56,777 nt of DNA, taken from Gammaproteobacteria bacterium. Its GTDB lineage: Bacteria; Pseudomonadota; Gammaproteobacteria; Xanthomonadales; Wenzhouxiangellaceae. The stretch is taken from positions 1 through 56,777 of the forward strand of contig PWYW01000032.1 of the NCBI GenBank assembly GCA_003567685.1, in the 5' to 3' direction. Numbering within the stretch: position 1 is the first letter of the stretch; every line of letters starts with the position of its first letter. Position numbers and translations under genes: made by a program. Below are positions 47,375-55,907 of this stretch, piece by piece. The notes below the pieces were generated by a model. It saw only the letters and a program-made list of their open reading frames with translations, did no database searches and was not told the DNA's origin.

Positions 47375-48514
47375 TCACCGGTTCCGACTGTAACGCCCGC
47401 CAGGGTGGGTATCGACGAGGCCATCCAGTTCCAGCATCAGCAACATGGAGGATACCTCAGCAGCCGTCAATTGCGAACGCTGGATGACCTGATCGACCGG
47501 CGTTGGGTCGAAACCAAGCGCATCCAGCAGGCGTTGATAGTCCGGATCCTTCAGTAGATGCGGGGTCTTGGCTGACTTGTCAAGGGCTGGCGGCAATTCC
47601 GGGGCCAGCAGTTTGCCGATCTCTCCGGCCAGCTCTTCGGCCAGCGGGGCCAGGGCCTCGACCACTTCATCAGCCGTTTCCACCAGCCGGGCACCATCAC
47701 GAATCAAGCGGTGACAGCCACGAGCCAGGGGGTTGTGAACCGAACCGGGGATGGCAAAGACTTCCCGCCCCTGCTCGCCGGCCTGGCGCGCCGTAATCAG
47801 CGAGCCGGAGCGCAGGCCGGCTTCCACCACCAGCGTACCCAGCGTCATTCCGCTGATGATCCGATTACGCGCCGGGAAATGCCCCGGCTTGGCTTCAGTG
47901 CCGGGCACGAACTGTGTGATGAGTGCGCCGTGACGGGTAATCCGTTGGGCCAGGGACTTGTGCCGGGCAGGGTAGACGCGGTCGGGGCCGGTGCCCATGA
48001 CGGCCAGCGTCAAGCCGCCGGCATCCAGGCAGCCGGCATGCGCATGTCCGTCGACGCCATCCGCCAGGCCGCTGGTGATGACGAATCCGGCCTGCGCCAG
48101 GGTGGCGGCGAAATCTCGCGCGTGATCAAGCCCTCCCGTGCTGGCGTTGCGGCTGCCAACAATCGCCACCTGTGGGCGGACCATATGGCCGGGATCCCCC
48201 ACCACGAAAAGGCCCATTGGCGGCTCGTCGACCGCCTTGAGCAGTGGCGGATACAGCGGATCATCCAGGGTGATCAGGTGATGGTTGTCGGCTTCCAGCC
48301 AGGCTTGGCAACGTGCCATGGCGGATGGATCGGGCTGGCGGAGATGACGGATCATTGCCGGCGTCAAGCCGGCGTCGCGAAGCGCCTGGTCGCAGGCCGT
48401 GGTCCAGCCCAACGGGCCGCCCAGGCACTCGGCCAGGTGGTGGGCACGTCGGCTGCCGATGCCAGGAGCAATCAGCAGCGCCAGCCATGCCTCGCTTGGC
48501 TGCTTCGGACTCAA
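47375..48514 (-). CDS. dprA: DNA-processing protein DprA/Smf
   Basis: This 379-residue protein has an N-terminal helix-hairpin-helix region (LLIAPGIGSRRAHHLAE), the central Rossmann-fold domain with IVGSRNAS, SGLADGVDGHAH, GTGPDRVYP, ARNRIISG and GSLITARQAGEQGREVFAIPG, and a C-terminal winged helix (about 310-375). DprA loads RecA on incoming single-stranded DNA in natural transformation. The start appears to be TTG 48514; no in-frame ATG gives a full N-terminus. With comM in the window it supports transformation potential. Confidence 0.93.
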   Translation of the reverse strand: MSPKQPSEAWLALLIAPGIGSRRAHHLAECLGGPLGWTTACDQALRDAGLTPAMIRHLRQPDPSAMARCQAWLEADNHHLITLDDPLYPPLLKAVDEPPMGLFVVGDPGHMVRPQVAIVGSRNASTGGLDHARDFAATLAQAGFVITSGLADGVDGHAHAGCLDAGGLTLAVMGTGPDRVYPARHKSLAQRITRHGALITQFVPGTEAKPGHFPARNRIISGMTLGTLVVEAGLRSGSLITARQAGEQGREVFAIPGSVHNPLARGCHRLIRDGARLVETADEVVEALAPLAEELAGEIGKLLAPELPPALDKSAKTPHLLKDPDYQRLLDALGFDPTPVDQVIQRSQLTAAEVSSMLLMLELDGLVDTHPGGRYSRNR

Positions 48515-48555
48515 GCGGCTCTTGCCTCTGGCGAGCGCCCGTTCAGGCGCCGCCG

Positions 48556-49755
48556 TTACAGGCGGCGGTCGGGGTGGTCCAGTCGGTCGTCTTCACGGAT
48601 GGCGTTCGTGCCGTCCATGACGATCGCATAGCTGATGTTTTCAAAAGGCCTGAAGACCATCAGGACACCCGCATACTCGTCGGGCAGGGTCACCTGATTG
48701 TCGCGACCGCGCTGGCGACCGCCGCGAACGGGATGATCTGCCTGGCGGTCCTGAATGGTCTGTCCGGGCCGAAAGGCCGAGAAGGTATGGCCGGCTTCCA
48801 CGCCATCGGCCGTGCCCACCGACAGCGCGACAATCTGGTAGTGGCCAACCCCGTAATAGGCTTCGCTGATGGCCAGTACGCGGGCGTTGTCAGGAACGTT
48901 GTCCATGGCGCGCGGGAAGAAATTGACGTCGTGGCGGTAGTCGTCAAGCGGCAATACGAAATCGCCCGGGGTGACTTCGCGACGACCGCTGATCAGTTCA
49001 AGCACTGCGGGATCGCCAGCCTGGACGACCCGGGCGCGTGCCGCTTCCCACATTTCATAACCGATCACCGGATAGTTGAATCGCTCCATTTGGCCCAGGG
49101 TGGCCTGCCAGACGCGGCCGGTCGGACGCTCGCTGAAGGGAACCTGGACCCGGCTGTCCCGCTGCATGCGGTTGCGTCGCAGCCGCATGTCGCCGTTTTC
49201 TTCGCTGCGGTCAACGAACTGATAAGTCATTCGAGCGACGATGACTTCCTGTCCGACGCGCGCCTCGCTCATGCCCCGCACATAGGTTCGATCACCCGTG
49301 CCGGCGTAGATTCTTTGCTCGTAATTGGCCACCACGTAGGGGAGGTCATCGATATCGTCGGGGGCAATGATCCGCGGATTGCGCAGGAACGGTGCCATGG
49401 CGTCGTAGGGGATCGTGTTGATCGGCCCATCGATCGCCTCGCGGCGAATCTCGGGTGACAGGCGCCGAGTGCCGTCGACCACCAGGTGCGGTTCACCGCC
49501 AAAGAACGCCAGAGTGATTCGGTCCCCCGGAAAAATAAGATGGGGATTGTCGATTTCCGGGTTGGCTTGCCAGATCGCAGGCCACTGCCAGGGGCGGGTC
49601 AGGAAACGGCCCGCAATATCCCAGAGGGTGTCGCCTTCCTGGACAATATATTCGCGCGGATGATCTTCGCGCAGTTCGATATCGCTGGCCTGTACACTAA
49701 CGGCCAGGACAATGATAGCCAGACCGATAAGGCCGCGTTTCATGAAACGTTGCAT
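48556..49755 (-). CDS. LysM domain periplasmic protein
   Basis: This 399-residue protein has a signal peptide (about 1-23, VQA-S) and an N-terminal LysM domain (about 35-85: YIVQEGDTLWDIAGRF and NPHLIFPGDRI) that binds peptidoglycan. The remaining 300 residues are conserved in homologues upstream of dprA in Xanthomonadales-like genomes but have no assigned function. GGGAGGG about 9 nt before ATG 49755 is a strong ribosome-binding site. It is divergent from def, with 99 bp between the starts, and first in the minus-strand series. Confidence 0.9.
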   Translation of the reverse strand: MQRFMKRGLIGLAIIVLAVSVQASDIELREDHPREYIVQEGDTLWDIAGRFLTRPWQWPAIWQANPEIDNPHLIFPGDRITLAFFGGEPHLVVDGTRRLSPEIRREAIDGPINTIPYDAMAPFLRNPRIIAPDDIDDLPYVVANYEQRIYAGTGDRTYVRGMSEARVGQEVIVARMTYQFVDRSEENGDMRLRRNRMQRDSRVQVPFSERPTGRVWQATLGQMERFNYPVIGYEMWEAARARVVQAGDPAVLELISGRREVTPGDFVLPLDDYRHDVNFFPRAMDNVPDNARVLAISEAYYGVGHYQIVALSVGTADGVEAGHTFSAFRPGQTIQDRQADHPVRGGRQRGRDNQVTLPDEYAGVLMVFRPFENISYAIVMDGTNAIREDDRLDHPDRRL

Positions 49756-49854
49756 GGAGTCAATCCCTCCCAGGGTGCCATCCGGCGTCGATTTTTCAGG
49801 CTATCATAAACATTCTTATTGTAAAACGCACGTTTAAGCGAATTTTCTCAACGT

Positions 49855-50361
49855 ATGTCACGACTTGAAATCCTTGAATTTCCCGATCCGCGCCTTCGCC
49901 GAGTCGCTCGGCCAGTGGAATCTGTTACCGATTACGAGCGTCAATTGGCTGCTGACATGCTGGAAACCATGTACGAGGCGCGCGGTATCGGACTGGCTGC
50001 AACCCAGGTCAACAAGGGTGTGCGTGTGGTTGTCATGGACTTGAGCGAAGGTCGGGATGAGCCGCGGTTTTTCATCAATCCGGAAATTGTCGACCGCAGT
50101 GGCAGCCAGACCTGCGAGGAGGGCTGTTTGTCCGTGCCGGGTATTTATGCCGAGGTTGAACGGGCGGAGAAAGTCACCATTCGTGCACTCGACCTTGACG
50201 GCGAGGCCTTCGAGTTGGAGGCAGATGGACTGCTGGCCGTCTGTATCCAGCACGAAATCGACCACCTCGACGGCAAGGTTTTCGTTGACTACCTGTCACC
50301 GCTGAAGCGCCGGATGGTGGAGAAACGTCTGCGAAAGCAGCAGCGCGCCGCAAAAGTCTGA
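49855..50361 (+). CDS. def: Peptide deformylase
   Basis: This 168-residue metalloenzyme removes the formyl group from nascent proteins. All three motifs are present: GIGLAATQ (44-51), EGCLS (89-93, metal ligand C91) and QHEIDH (132-137, ligands H133 and H137, catalytic E134). Length is standard. It is followed after 7 bp by fmt, the enzyme that adds the formyl group to initiator tRNA, as in E. coli. No Shine-Dalgarno is apparent before the ATG. Confidence 0.97.
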   Translation: MSRLEILEFPDPRLRRVARPVESVTDYERQLAADMLETMYEARGIGLAATQVNKGVRVVVMDLSEGRDEPRFFINPEIVDRSGSQTCEEGCLSVPGIYAEVERAEKVTIRALDLDGEAFELEADGLLAVCIQHEIDHLDGKVFVDYLSPLKRRMVEKRLRKQQRAAKV

Positions 50362-50368
50362 CGGGCCG

Positions 50369-51310
50369 GTGAAACCGCTGACCACGCTGTTTGCCGGCAC
50401 CCCCGAGTTCCCGGTACCGGCGCTCCAGGCGCTGATCGACTCACCCCATCGGCCGGTCGCCGTTCTCACCCAACCTGACCGCGGTGCCGGGCGGGGTCGA
50501 CGAATACAGTTTTCGCCGGTCAAGCAATGTGCCTTGAATGCCGGGATTGACGTCTTGCAGCCGACCAGCTTGAGAGCGCCCGATATCCAGGCGCGGATCG
50601 CTGCTTTGCAGCCTGATCTCATCATCACTGCGGCCTATGGCTTGCTCGTGCCGCCGGCCATTCTGGAGTTGCCGCGCCATGGCTGCTGGAATCTTCATGC
50701 GTCGCTGCTGCCGCGCTGGCGTGGCGCCAGCCCGATCAACCAGGCCATCCTGGCTGGCGATCCCGAGACCGGCGTTTCGCTGATGCAGATGGATGCCGGG
50801 CTGGATACTGGCCCGGTTCTCCTGGCAGAGGCGGTCGATATACAACCCGACGACAACGCCGGCAGTCTCCATGACCGACTTTCGCTGGTGGCCCGGCAAG
50901 TTTTGATGTCGGGGCTGGAACGTCTGCTTCAGGGCAGCCTGCCGGAACCGATTCCCCAGAATGACGCGCTAGCCACCCATGCGCCGTTGATCCGCAAGGA
51001 CGATGCCCGGCTCGACTGGCAGCAACCAGCCACGGTGCTGGCGAGGCAGGTTCGCGGTTACAACCCCTGGCCGGTCGCTCACGGCGAGATCGAAGGCCTG
51101 GGCTTTCGGATTTTCTCTGCGCAGGCCGTGGAAACACCGAATCCAGCCCGTGATCTGGCCCCCGGCGAGCTGCTGCGGGGGCTGGACACGCGCGATGCGA
51201 TTGTCATTCGCTGCGGAGAGGGCTGTCTCGCTATCGAGTCGTTGCAGGCGCCGGGGCGCAAGCGCCTGAGTGCACGCGACTGGCTGAACGCCCATCCGGA
51301 CTGGCGATGA
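50369..51310 (+). CDS. fmt: Methionyl-tRNA formyltransferase
   Basis: This 313-residue enzyme formylates Met-tRNA(fMet). It has LFAGTPEFPVPALQAL at the N-terminus, the folate-binding/catalytic HASLLPRWRGASPI (with the Asn-His-Asp set), MDAGLDTGPVL, and the C-terminal OB-fold domain (about 205-310). The GTG start follows def by 7 bp, and its end overlaps rsmB by 4 bp (ATGA), so translation is coupled. Confidence 0.97.
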   Translation: MKPLTTLFAGTPEFPVPALQALIDSPHRPVAVLTQPDRGAGRGRRIQFSPVKQCALNAGIDVLQPTSLRAPDIQARIAALQPDLIITAAYGLLVPPAILELPRHGCWNLHASLLPRWRGASPINQAILAGDPETGVSLMQMDAGLDTGPVLLAEAVDIQPDDNAGSLHDRLSLVARQVLMSGLERLLQGSLPEPIPQNDALATHAPLIRKDDARLDWQQPATVLARQVRGYNPWPVAHGEIEGLGFRIFSAQAVETPNPARDLAPGELLRGLDTRDAIVIRCGEGCLAIESLQAPGRKRLSARDWLNAHPDWR

Positions 51311-52632
51311 ATCAGCGCGCCGGCGGGGCATCGCCACGACTCCTGGCGGCGCGGGCGGCGCGGGCGGTGCTCGACCACGGGCAAGCGCTCGATCGCGCGC
51401 TGGCCGACGGGCTGTCCGAACTTCATTCCTCGCCTGACCGCTCGCTGGCGCGTCGCCTGTCCAACCAGGTCATGCGCCGCTGGCCGACGCTCAATGGTCT
51501 GCTGTCGAATTTGATGGCCAGACCGCCGGCCCGTCGAGACCGCCTGGTGCTCTTTATCCTTGCCGTTGCCCTCGCCGAGCTGGAGGAACAGCGTGAGCCG
51601 CCGCATGCCGTGGTTCATTCCGCGGTTGAAGCAGCGCGGCTGGGCGGCTTGAGTCGGTTGGCCAAACTCGTCAATGCGGTACTGCGTCGCTTCCAGCGCG
51701 AACGCGATGCGCGACTGGCTGATCTGCCCGACACGCCCGTCTTTCATTATGGTCACCCCGGCTGGCTGATCGAGCGTCTGCAGCAGGATTGGCCTGAGCA
51801 CTGGCCGGCTATTCTCGAGGCCAACAACCAGCCCCCGCCGCTATGGCTGCGGGTCAATCGTCGCCACTGGTCAGTGGACGTGGCGGCCCAAGCCCTGCGT
51901 GATGCCGGACATGAGGTGCTGACCGATACGGCGGTGCCCGACGGTCTGGCGCTGCCGCAGCGGGCGGCGGTCAGCGCACTGCCCGGCTTTGCCGAGGGAG
52001 GCTTGTCCGTGCAGGACGGCGCGGCCCAGCAGGTCGTCGACTATCTCGCGCTTGAGGATGGCCAGCGCGTATTGGACGCCTGCGCTGCACCGGGTGGGAA
52101 AAGTGCGCACATTCTCGAGCGGGCAGAGGTTGCGCTGATGGCCCTGGATATTGATCGGGAACGCTTGGGCAACATCGAGCAAGGCCTGGTGCGGCTGGGT
52201 CTTGCCGCTGACATTCAGTGCGGCGACGCCAGCGAACCTGAGCAGTGGTGGGATGGCCAGCCGTTCGACCGAATACTGATTGATGCACCCTGCTCGGCCA
52301 CCGGCGTCATTCGGCGTCATCCGGACATCCGTTGGCTTCGTAAACCCTCCGACCTGGATTCTTTGATGAAGATTCAGGCCCGCCTGTTGGAACGCCTGTG
52401 GCCCTTGCTTCGGCCAGGCGGTATTCTGGTCTACGCAACCTGCTCGGTCCTGCGGGGCGAAAATGACCGGCAAATTGCCGCCTTCTTGAAGCGAAAGCGT
52501 TTGGAGCATGGCCAGATCGAACTCATTGAACCGCCCGGTGCCTCGGGCCACAAAGTCGACCCTGGGCGTCAACGTCTGCCTGGTGAGGCTGGCCTCGACG
52601 GTTTTTACCATTGCGCTTTGCGTCGCCTGTAG
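51307..52632 (+). CDS. rsmB: 16S rRNA (cytosine-967-C5)-methyltransferase RsmB
   Basis: This 441-residue protein has the N-terminal NusB-like RNA-binding domain (about 10-150) and a C-terminal SAM-dependent Rossmann fold with DACAAPGGKSAHI (SAM binding), DAPCSATGVIRRHPD (catalytic cysteine region) and YATCS (second cysteine). It methylates C967 of 16S rRNA. It overlaps fmt by 4 bp and the following DUF4390 gene by about 50 bp. Confidence 0.96.
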   Translation: MNQRAGGASPRLLAARAARAVLDHGQALDRALADGLSELHSSPDRSLARRLSNQVMRRWPTLNGLLSNLMARPPARRDRLVLFILAVALAELEEQREPPHAVVHSAVEAARLGGLSRLAKLVNAVLRRFQRERDARLADLPDTPVFHYGHPGWLIERLQQDWPEHWPAILEANNQPPPLWLRVNRRHWSVDVAAQALRDAGHEVLTDTAVPDGLALPQRAAVSALPGFAEGGLSVQDGAAQQVVDYLALEDGQRVLDACAAPGGKSAHILERAEVALMALDIDRERLGNIEQGLVRLGLAADIQCGDASEPEQWWDGQPFDRILIDAPCSATGVIRRHPDIRWLRKPSDLDSLMKIQARLLERLWPLLRPGGILVYATCSVLRGENDRQIAAFLKRKRLEHGQIELIEPPGASGHKVDPGRQRLPGEAGLDGFYHCALRRL

Positions 52633-53158
52633 CCGCGGCCCATCGCCCGATTGGACGATTGATCTGATCGCCCCTGAGCTGGTCCTGGCCCAGGACGGCG
52701 AACTGATCATGCAGGCCGGGGTTGAATGGCAGCCCTCGCCGGCCGTGGTCGAGGCGCTGCAGCATGGCGTGGCCGTTCCGGTTCGCGTCACCTTGCGTTC
52801 CTACCGGCAATGGGGGCCGTTTCGCTGGCAGGATCGTGACCGGAATCATCGATTCGAAGTCCGCTATCTGCCGCTACTTCGGCGTTATGAGCTGCTGGAA
52901 ACCCGCAGCGGCGAGCAGCAGCATTTTCCGCGTCTGAGCATGATGCTGGACAGCCTGGCCCGCCCGCGCGATTGGCCAACTGGCATCCACTGGACAGAAC
53001 TGCCCGACCATCACTGGAGGATTGAAGCGCGCGCCGAGCTCGATCGTTCACGCCTGCCGCCGCCCATGCGCATGCCGGTGTGGTTCGATGACAACTGGCG
53101 GGCATGGAGCCACTGGCAGCGCTGGGAACCTGAGATGGGGTGGTTTGATGAGCCCTGA
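52583..53158 (+). CDS. DUF4390 domain protein
   Basis: This 191-residue exported protein matches the DUF4390 family, commonly found between rsmB and ntrY. GTG 52583 (V-R-L-A-S) is chosen because it gives a proper signal peptide (hydrophobic RLASTVFTIALCVA followed by Cys); the longer frame from 52508 would put 25 extra residues before it. The cysteine after ALCVA might be lipidated, but the lipobox is poor (Cys at -3). Its function is unknown; gene order suggests a link to the NtrYX pathway. The stop overlaps ntrY by 11 bp. Confidence 0.82.
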   Translation: MRLASTVFTIALCVACSRGPSPDWTIDLIAPELVLAQDGELIMQAGVEWQPSPAVVEALQHGVAVPVRVTLRSYRQWGPFRWQDRDRNHRFEVRYLPLLRRYELLETRSGEQQHFPRLSMMLDSLARPRDWPTGIHWTELPDHHWRIEARAELDRSRLPPPMRMPVWFDDNWRAWSHWQRWEPEMGWFDEP

Positions 53159-55283
53159 AAAACCTTGGCGTCGGGGCCTCAGGGCCCTGCCCATGCTGGC
53201 GGTGCTGGCGGTCCTGCTCAGCGCCTTGTACCTGGTGTCCAGCGTCGAACAGGAGACCACCCAGCTTGGGCGCCAGGCACAGTGGGTGTTCCTGATTACC
53301 GGGCTGGCCTTGCTGGTCCTCACCGTGGTGATTGCTGCCCGCCTGTACCGACTGGTTCAACGCTTGCGCCAGGGCGAGCCCGGCGCGCGGCTGACGGCCC
53401 GATTGGTCGCCCTGCTGATTGCCCTGGCAATGCCGCCACTGGTGGTGCTTTACCTGTTTGCCATCCAGTTCCTCAGTGACACCGTTGAAGGCTGGCTGGA
53501 CGTCGATACCGAAGCAGCGCTGGCCGATTCCATCACACTTGGCCAGATGTTCCTGGAGTTGCGGACTCGCGAAGTCAGTGGCCAGGTGACTCGTCTTGAG
53601 CGCCAACTTCGCTTTGACGATGATGATCGTCTGTTTCGCGACCTGTTGCGTCAAGTCAGCGCCGCTGGCCCGACCGAGCTGGCTTTGCTCGATCGGAGCG
53701 GCCAGACCCAGGTGCTGGCCAGTATCGATCCGGGTCGCCTGCTGGCCGATCGACCGGGCAGCTTCGCCCTGGTTCAGGCGCTGGAGAGCGGTGAATATGC
53801 CGCAGCCGAAGCGGTCGACGGTCGCATGCGTATTCGCGTACTGCGCCGGGTTGATGGACCGCAACTGGGTGCCGCGCCGATGGTGCTGCAGGCGCTTTAC
53901 CCGCTGCCAGCCGATTTCGCCGACCTGGCCGGCGATATCGAGGCGGCCTACTATCGCTATCGCAACGTCACTTTTCTGCGGGATCGCTTGCAGCAGTCGC
54001 TGGTTCTGATCCTGACGCTGGTTTTATTGCTTACGGCGCTGCTCGCCATGCTGCTGGCCTTCAATGCCGCCCGCCGGCTCACCCGTCCGATTCGTGAGTT
54101 GGCCGTGGCCACGGAAGAATTGACCGCCGGGCGCTTCCCGGAAGAATTGTCGGTGGCCAGTCGCGATGAGCTGGGCTTTCTGGTGCGTTCTTTCAATGTC
54201 ATGACCCGCGAACTGCTCAGCAGCCGCCAGGCCCTGGAGTCGCAGCGTCGCTACCTGGAGATCGTTCTTGGACGACTGTCAGCCGGGGTCATGGTGTTTG
54301 ATCGCGACGGCCGACTGAGCGCGCTCAACGCCTCCGCTGGCCAGATTCTCGAGCTTGACGAGGCCCGCGACCGGGGGCAAAGCATTGGCCACCTGAAACA
54401 ATCCTTGCCGCGCCTCGGGCCCTTGTTCGAACTGATCGAGCGGCGCGAGCAGGGTAGCGCGGCCGACTGGCGCGAGGAAATCCAGCTGGGTGGCGCCGAT
54501 CGACCGCTGGTGCTGGTTTGTCGCGGTTCCAGCCTGCCAGCCGATACCGGAGGGCAGGTGGTGGTGTTCGACGACGTCACCGTGCTGGACCAGGCCCAGC
54601 GGGATGCTGCCTGGGCCGAAGTGGCCCGACGCCTGGCCCACGAGGTCAAGAACCCCTTAACGCCCATCCAGCTGGCGGCCGAGCGCCTGCAGTACAAGCT
54701 GGAGCCAGCCCTGGACGATGACCAGCAGGCCTTGCTGGGCAAGGCCACCACCACCATCCGCGCCCAGGTCGATACCCTCAAGCGGCTGGTCGATGCCTTT
54801 GGTGATTACGCCCGGCCGGTGCGCCTGAAGCTGGAGCCGCTGGCGCTGGACAGGCTGGTCGCTGAAATGACTGACTTGTATGCCAGTGGTGCCCAGGCCG
54901 TTGACTTCGAATGCCGCCAGGCCGACGGCACACCGCCAGTGCTGGCCGACATCGCCCAGCTGCGTCAGGTCATGCTCAACCTGATCCGCAACGCCCAGGA
55001 GGCCGCGGCCGGCCGGCATCTCAAGCTGGCCATTGACTTAAGCCCTGAGCAGCGCGATCAGCAGGAGGGCGTGCTGTGGGTACTGACCGACAACGGGCCG
55101 GGTTTTGCCGACGAAGTGCTTGAGCGCATCTTCGAGCCGTACGTGACCACCAAGCCGCGCGGCACCGGTCTGGGCCTGGCCATCGTCCGGCGCATCGTCG
55201 AAGACCACGGCGGCACCATCAACGTCGCCAACGCGCCGACCGGCGGCGCCGAAATCCGCCTGTGGCTGCCGGCGGCGAAGTAG
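53148..55283 (+). CDS. ntrY: Sensor histidine kinase NtrY
   Basis: This 711-residue membrane kinase has four N-terminal membrane helices, two near 10-65 and one near 85-110 before the periplasmic-like region and one after (about 280-310), then HAMP, PAS (about 365-480) and the kinase core. The H-box is LAHEVKNPLTP with H498; the N-box reads NLIRNAQEA, and DNGPGF and GTGLGLAIV form the ATP lid. NtrY controls nitrogen metabolism or redox/envelope responses with NtrX. ATG 53148 is preceded by GGGGTGG and overlaps the DUF4390 stop; the longer frame from 53022 would read through DUF4390 and add 42 residues. Confidence 0.93.
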   Translation: MSPEKPWRRGLRALPMLAVLAVLLSALYLVSSVEQETTQLGRQAQWVFLITGLALLVLTVVIAARLYRLVQRLRQGEPGARLTARLVALLIALAMPPLVVLYLFAIQFLSDTVEGWLDVDTEAALADSITLGQMFLELRTREVSGQVTRLERQLRFDDDDRLFRDLLRQVSAAGPTELALLDRSGQTQVLASIDPGRLLADRPGSFALVQALESGEYAAAEAVDGRMRIRVLRRVDGPQLGAAPMVLQALYPLPADFADLAGDIEAAYYRYRNVTFLRDRLQQSLVLILTLVLLLTALLAMLLAFNAARRLTRPIRELAVATEELTAGRFPEELSVASRDELGFLVRSFNVMTRELLSSRQALESQRRYLEIVLGRLSAGVMVFDRDGRLSALNASAGQILELDEARDRGQSIGHLKQSLPRLGPLFELIERREQGSAADWREEIQLGGADRPLVLVCRGSSLPADTGGQVVVFDDVTVLDQAQRDAAWAEVARRLAHEVKNPLTPIQLAAERLQYKLEPALDDDQQALLGKATTTIRAQVDTLKRLVDAFGDYARPVRLKLEPLALDRLVAEMTDLYASGAQAVDFECRQADGTPPVLADIAQLRQVMLNLIRNAQEAAAGRHLKLAIDLSPEQRDQQEGVLWVLTDNGPGFADEVLERIFEPYVTTKPRGTGLGLAIVRRIVEDHGGTINVANAPTGGAEIRLWLPAAK

Positions 55284-55476
55284 TGGCCGTTCGAGTCAGT
55301 CGTCTTGTTGTCGCGGAACTCGGACTTTTCTGAAGGTCGCTCCGAATTTTCCTGCCCGGATTTAGAACAATCTCCGATGACCGAAGCGCTGCGTTTTTTC
55401 GATAATGCGGTTTCGCGGATGGGCCAACTGTTTGTCTCATCCGACATCATTTGTAGTGACCAAGGAGGCAACTAGG

Positions 55477-55770
55477 ATGTGGATTTCCATGACTTTGGTG
55501 TTGCTGGGAATTGCCAGTTTTCTGGCTGGCAAAGCGTTGTTTGATCGTCACGGCAATGCCATGCGGCGGGCGACCGAGCCCGGGGCCCGTAACTTCATTT
55601 GGCAACTGGCCGGAGCGACCTCGGTTGGAATTGGTATTTTCCTCAGCCTGGGCCGACAGGCTGCTGAGCCGCAGGCTGGCACTGTGGTTTTCATCCTGGC
55701 GCTGGCGGCGCTGGCCGTGTTTTTCCTGGCCAGTTTCGGCCAGACGCTAAGCCGCAGTCGCGCCGGCTGA
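55477..55770 (+). CDS. Small three-helix membrane protein between ntrY and ntrX
   Basis: This 97-residue protein has three hydrophobic helices (about 5-22, 41-60 and 68-90) and a short basic hinge (DRHGNAMRRATEPGARN). I do not recognise the family. AAGGAGG (55462-55468) 8 nt before ATG 55477 is an ideal ribosome-binding site and decides the start over the in-frame ATG at 55405. It lies 193 bp after ntrY and is followed by its own terminator, so it interrupts the usual ntrY-ntrX pair. Confidence 0.78.
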   Translation: MWISMTLVLLGIASFLAGKALFDRHGNAMRRATEPGARNFIWQLAGATSVGIGIFLSLGRQAAEPQAGTVVFILALAALAVFFLASFGQTLSRSRAG

Positions 55771-55799
55771 CGTCCAAGCCTGACCAGCAATTTCTACAA

Positions 55800-55831
55800 G
55801 CGGCCCGCGCCTGCTGGTGCGGGCCGCGTTT
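55800..55831 (+). terminator. Rho-independent terminator after the small membrane protein gene
   Basis: GCGGCCCGC (55800-55808) and GCGGGCCGC (55819-55827) form a perfect 9-bp stem with a 10-nt loop followed by GTTT. It separates the ntrY side from ntrX, so ntrX needs its own promoter. Confidence 0.8.
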
Positions 55832-55895
55832 GCTATGCATCAGCGGGAATGACAGCACTTCCGGCCAATCGCACCTGCCGTCAGTCCGCCGAAGC

Positions 55896-55901
55896 TACAA
55901 T
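55896..55901 (+). promoter_or_regulatory. Candidate -10 of ntrX, possibly leaderless
   Basis: TACAAT ends 7 nt before the ntrX ATG at 55908, and no Shine-Dalgarno is present. If used, transcription would begin at about the A of the ATG. The -35 is not evident. The terminator at 55800-55831 makes an independent promoter likely. Confidence 0.45.
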
Positions 55902-55907
55902 ACAGGC

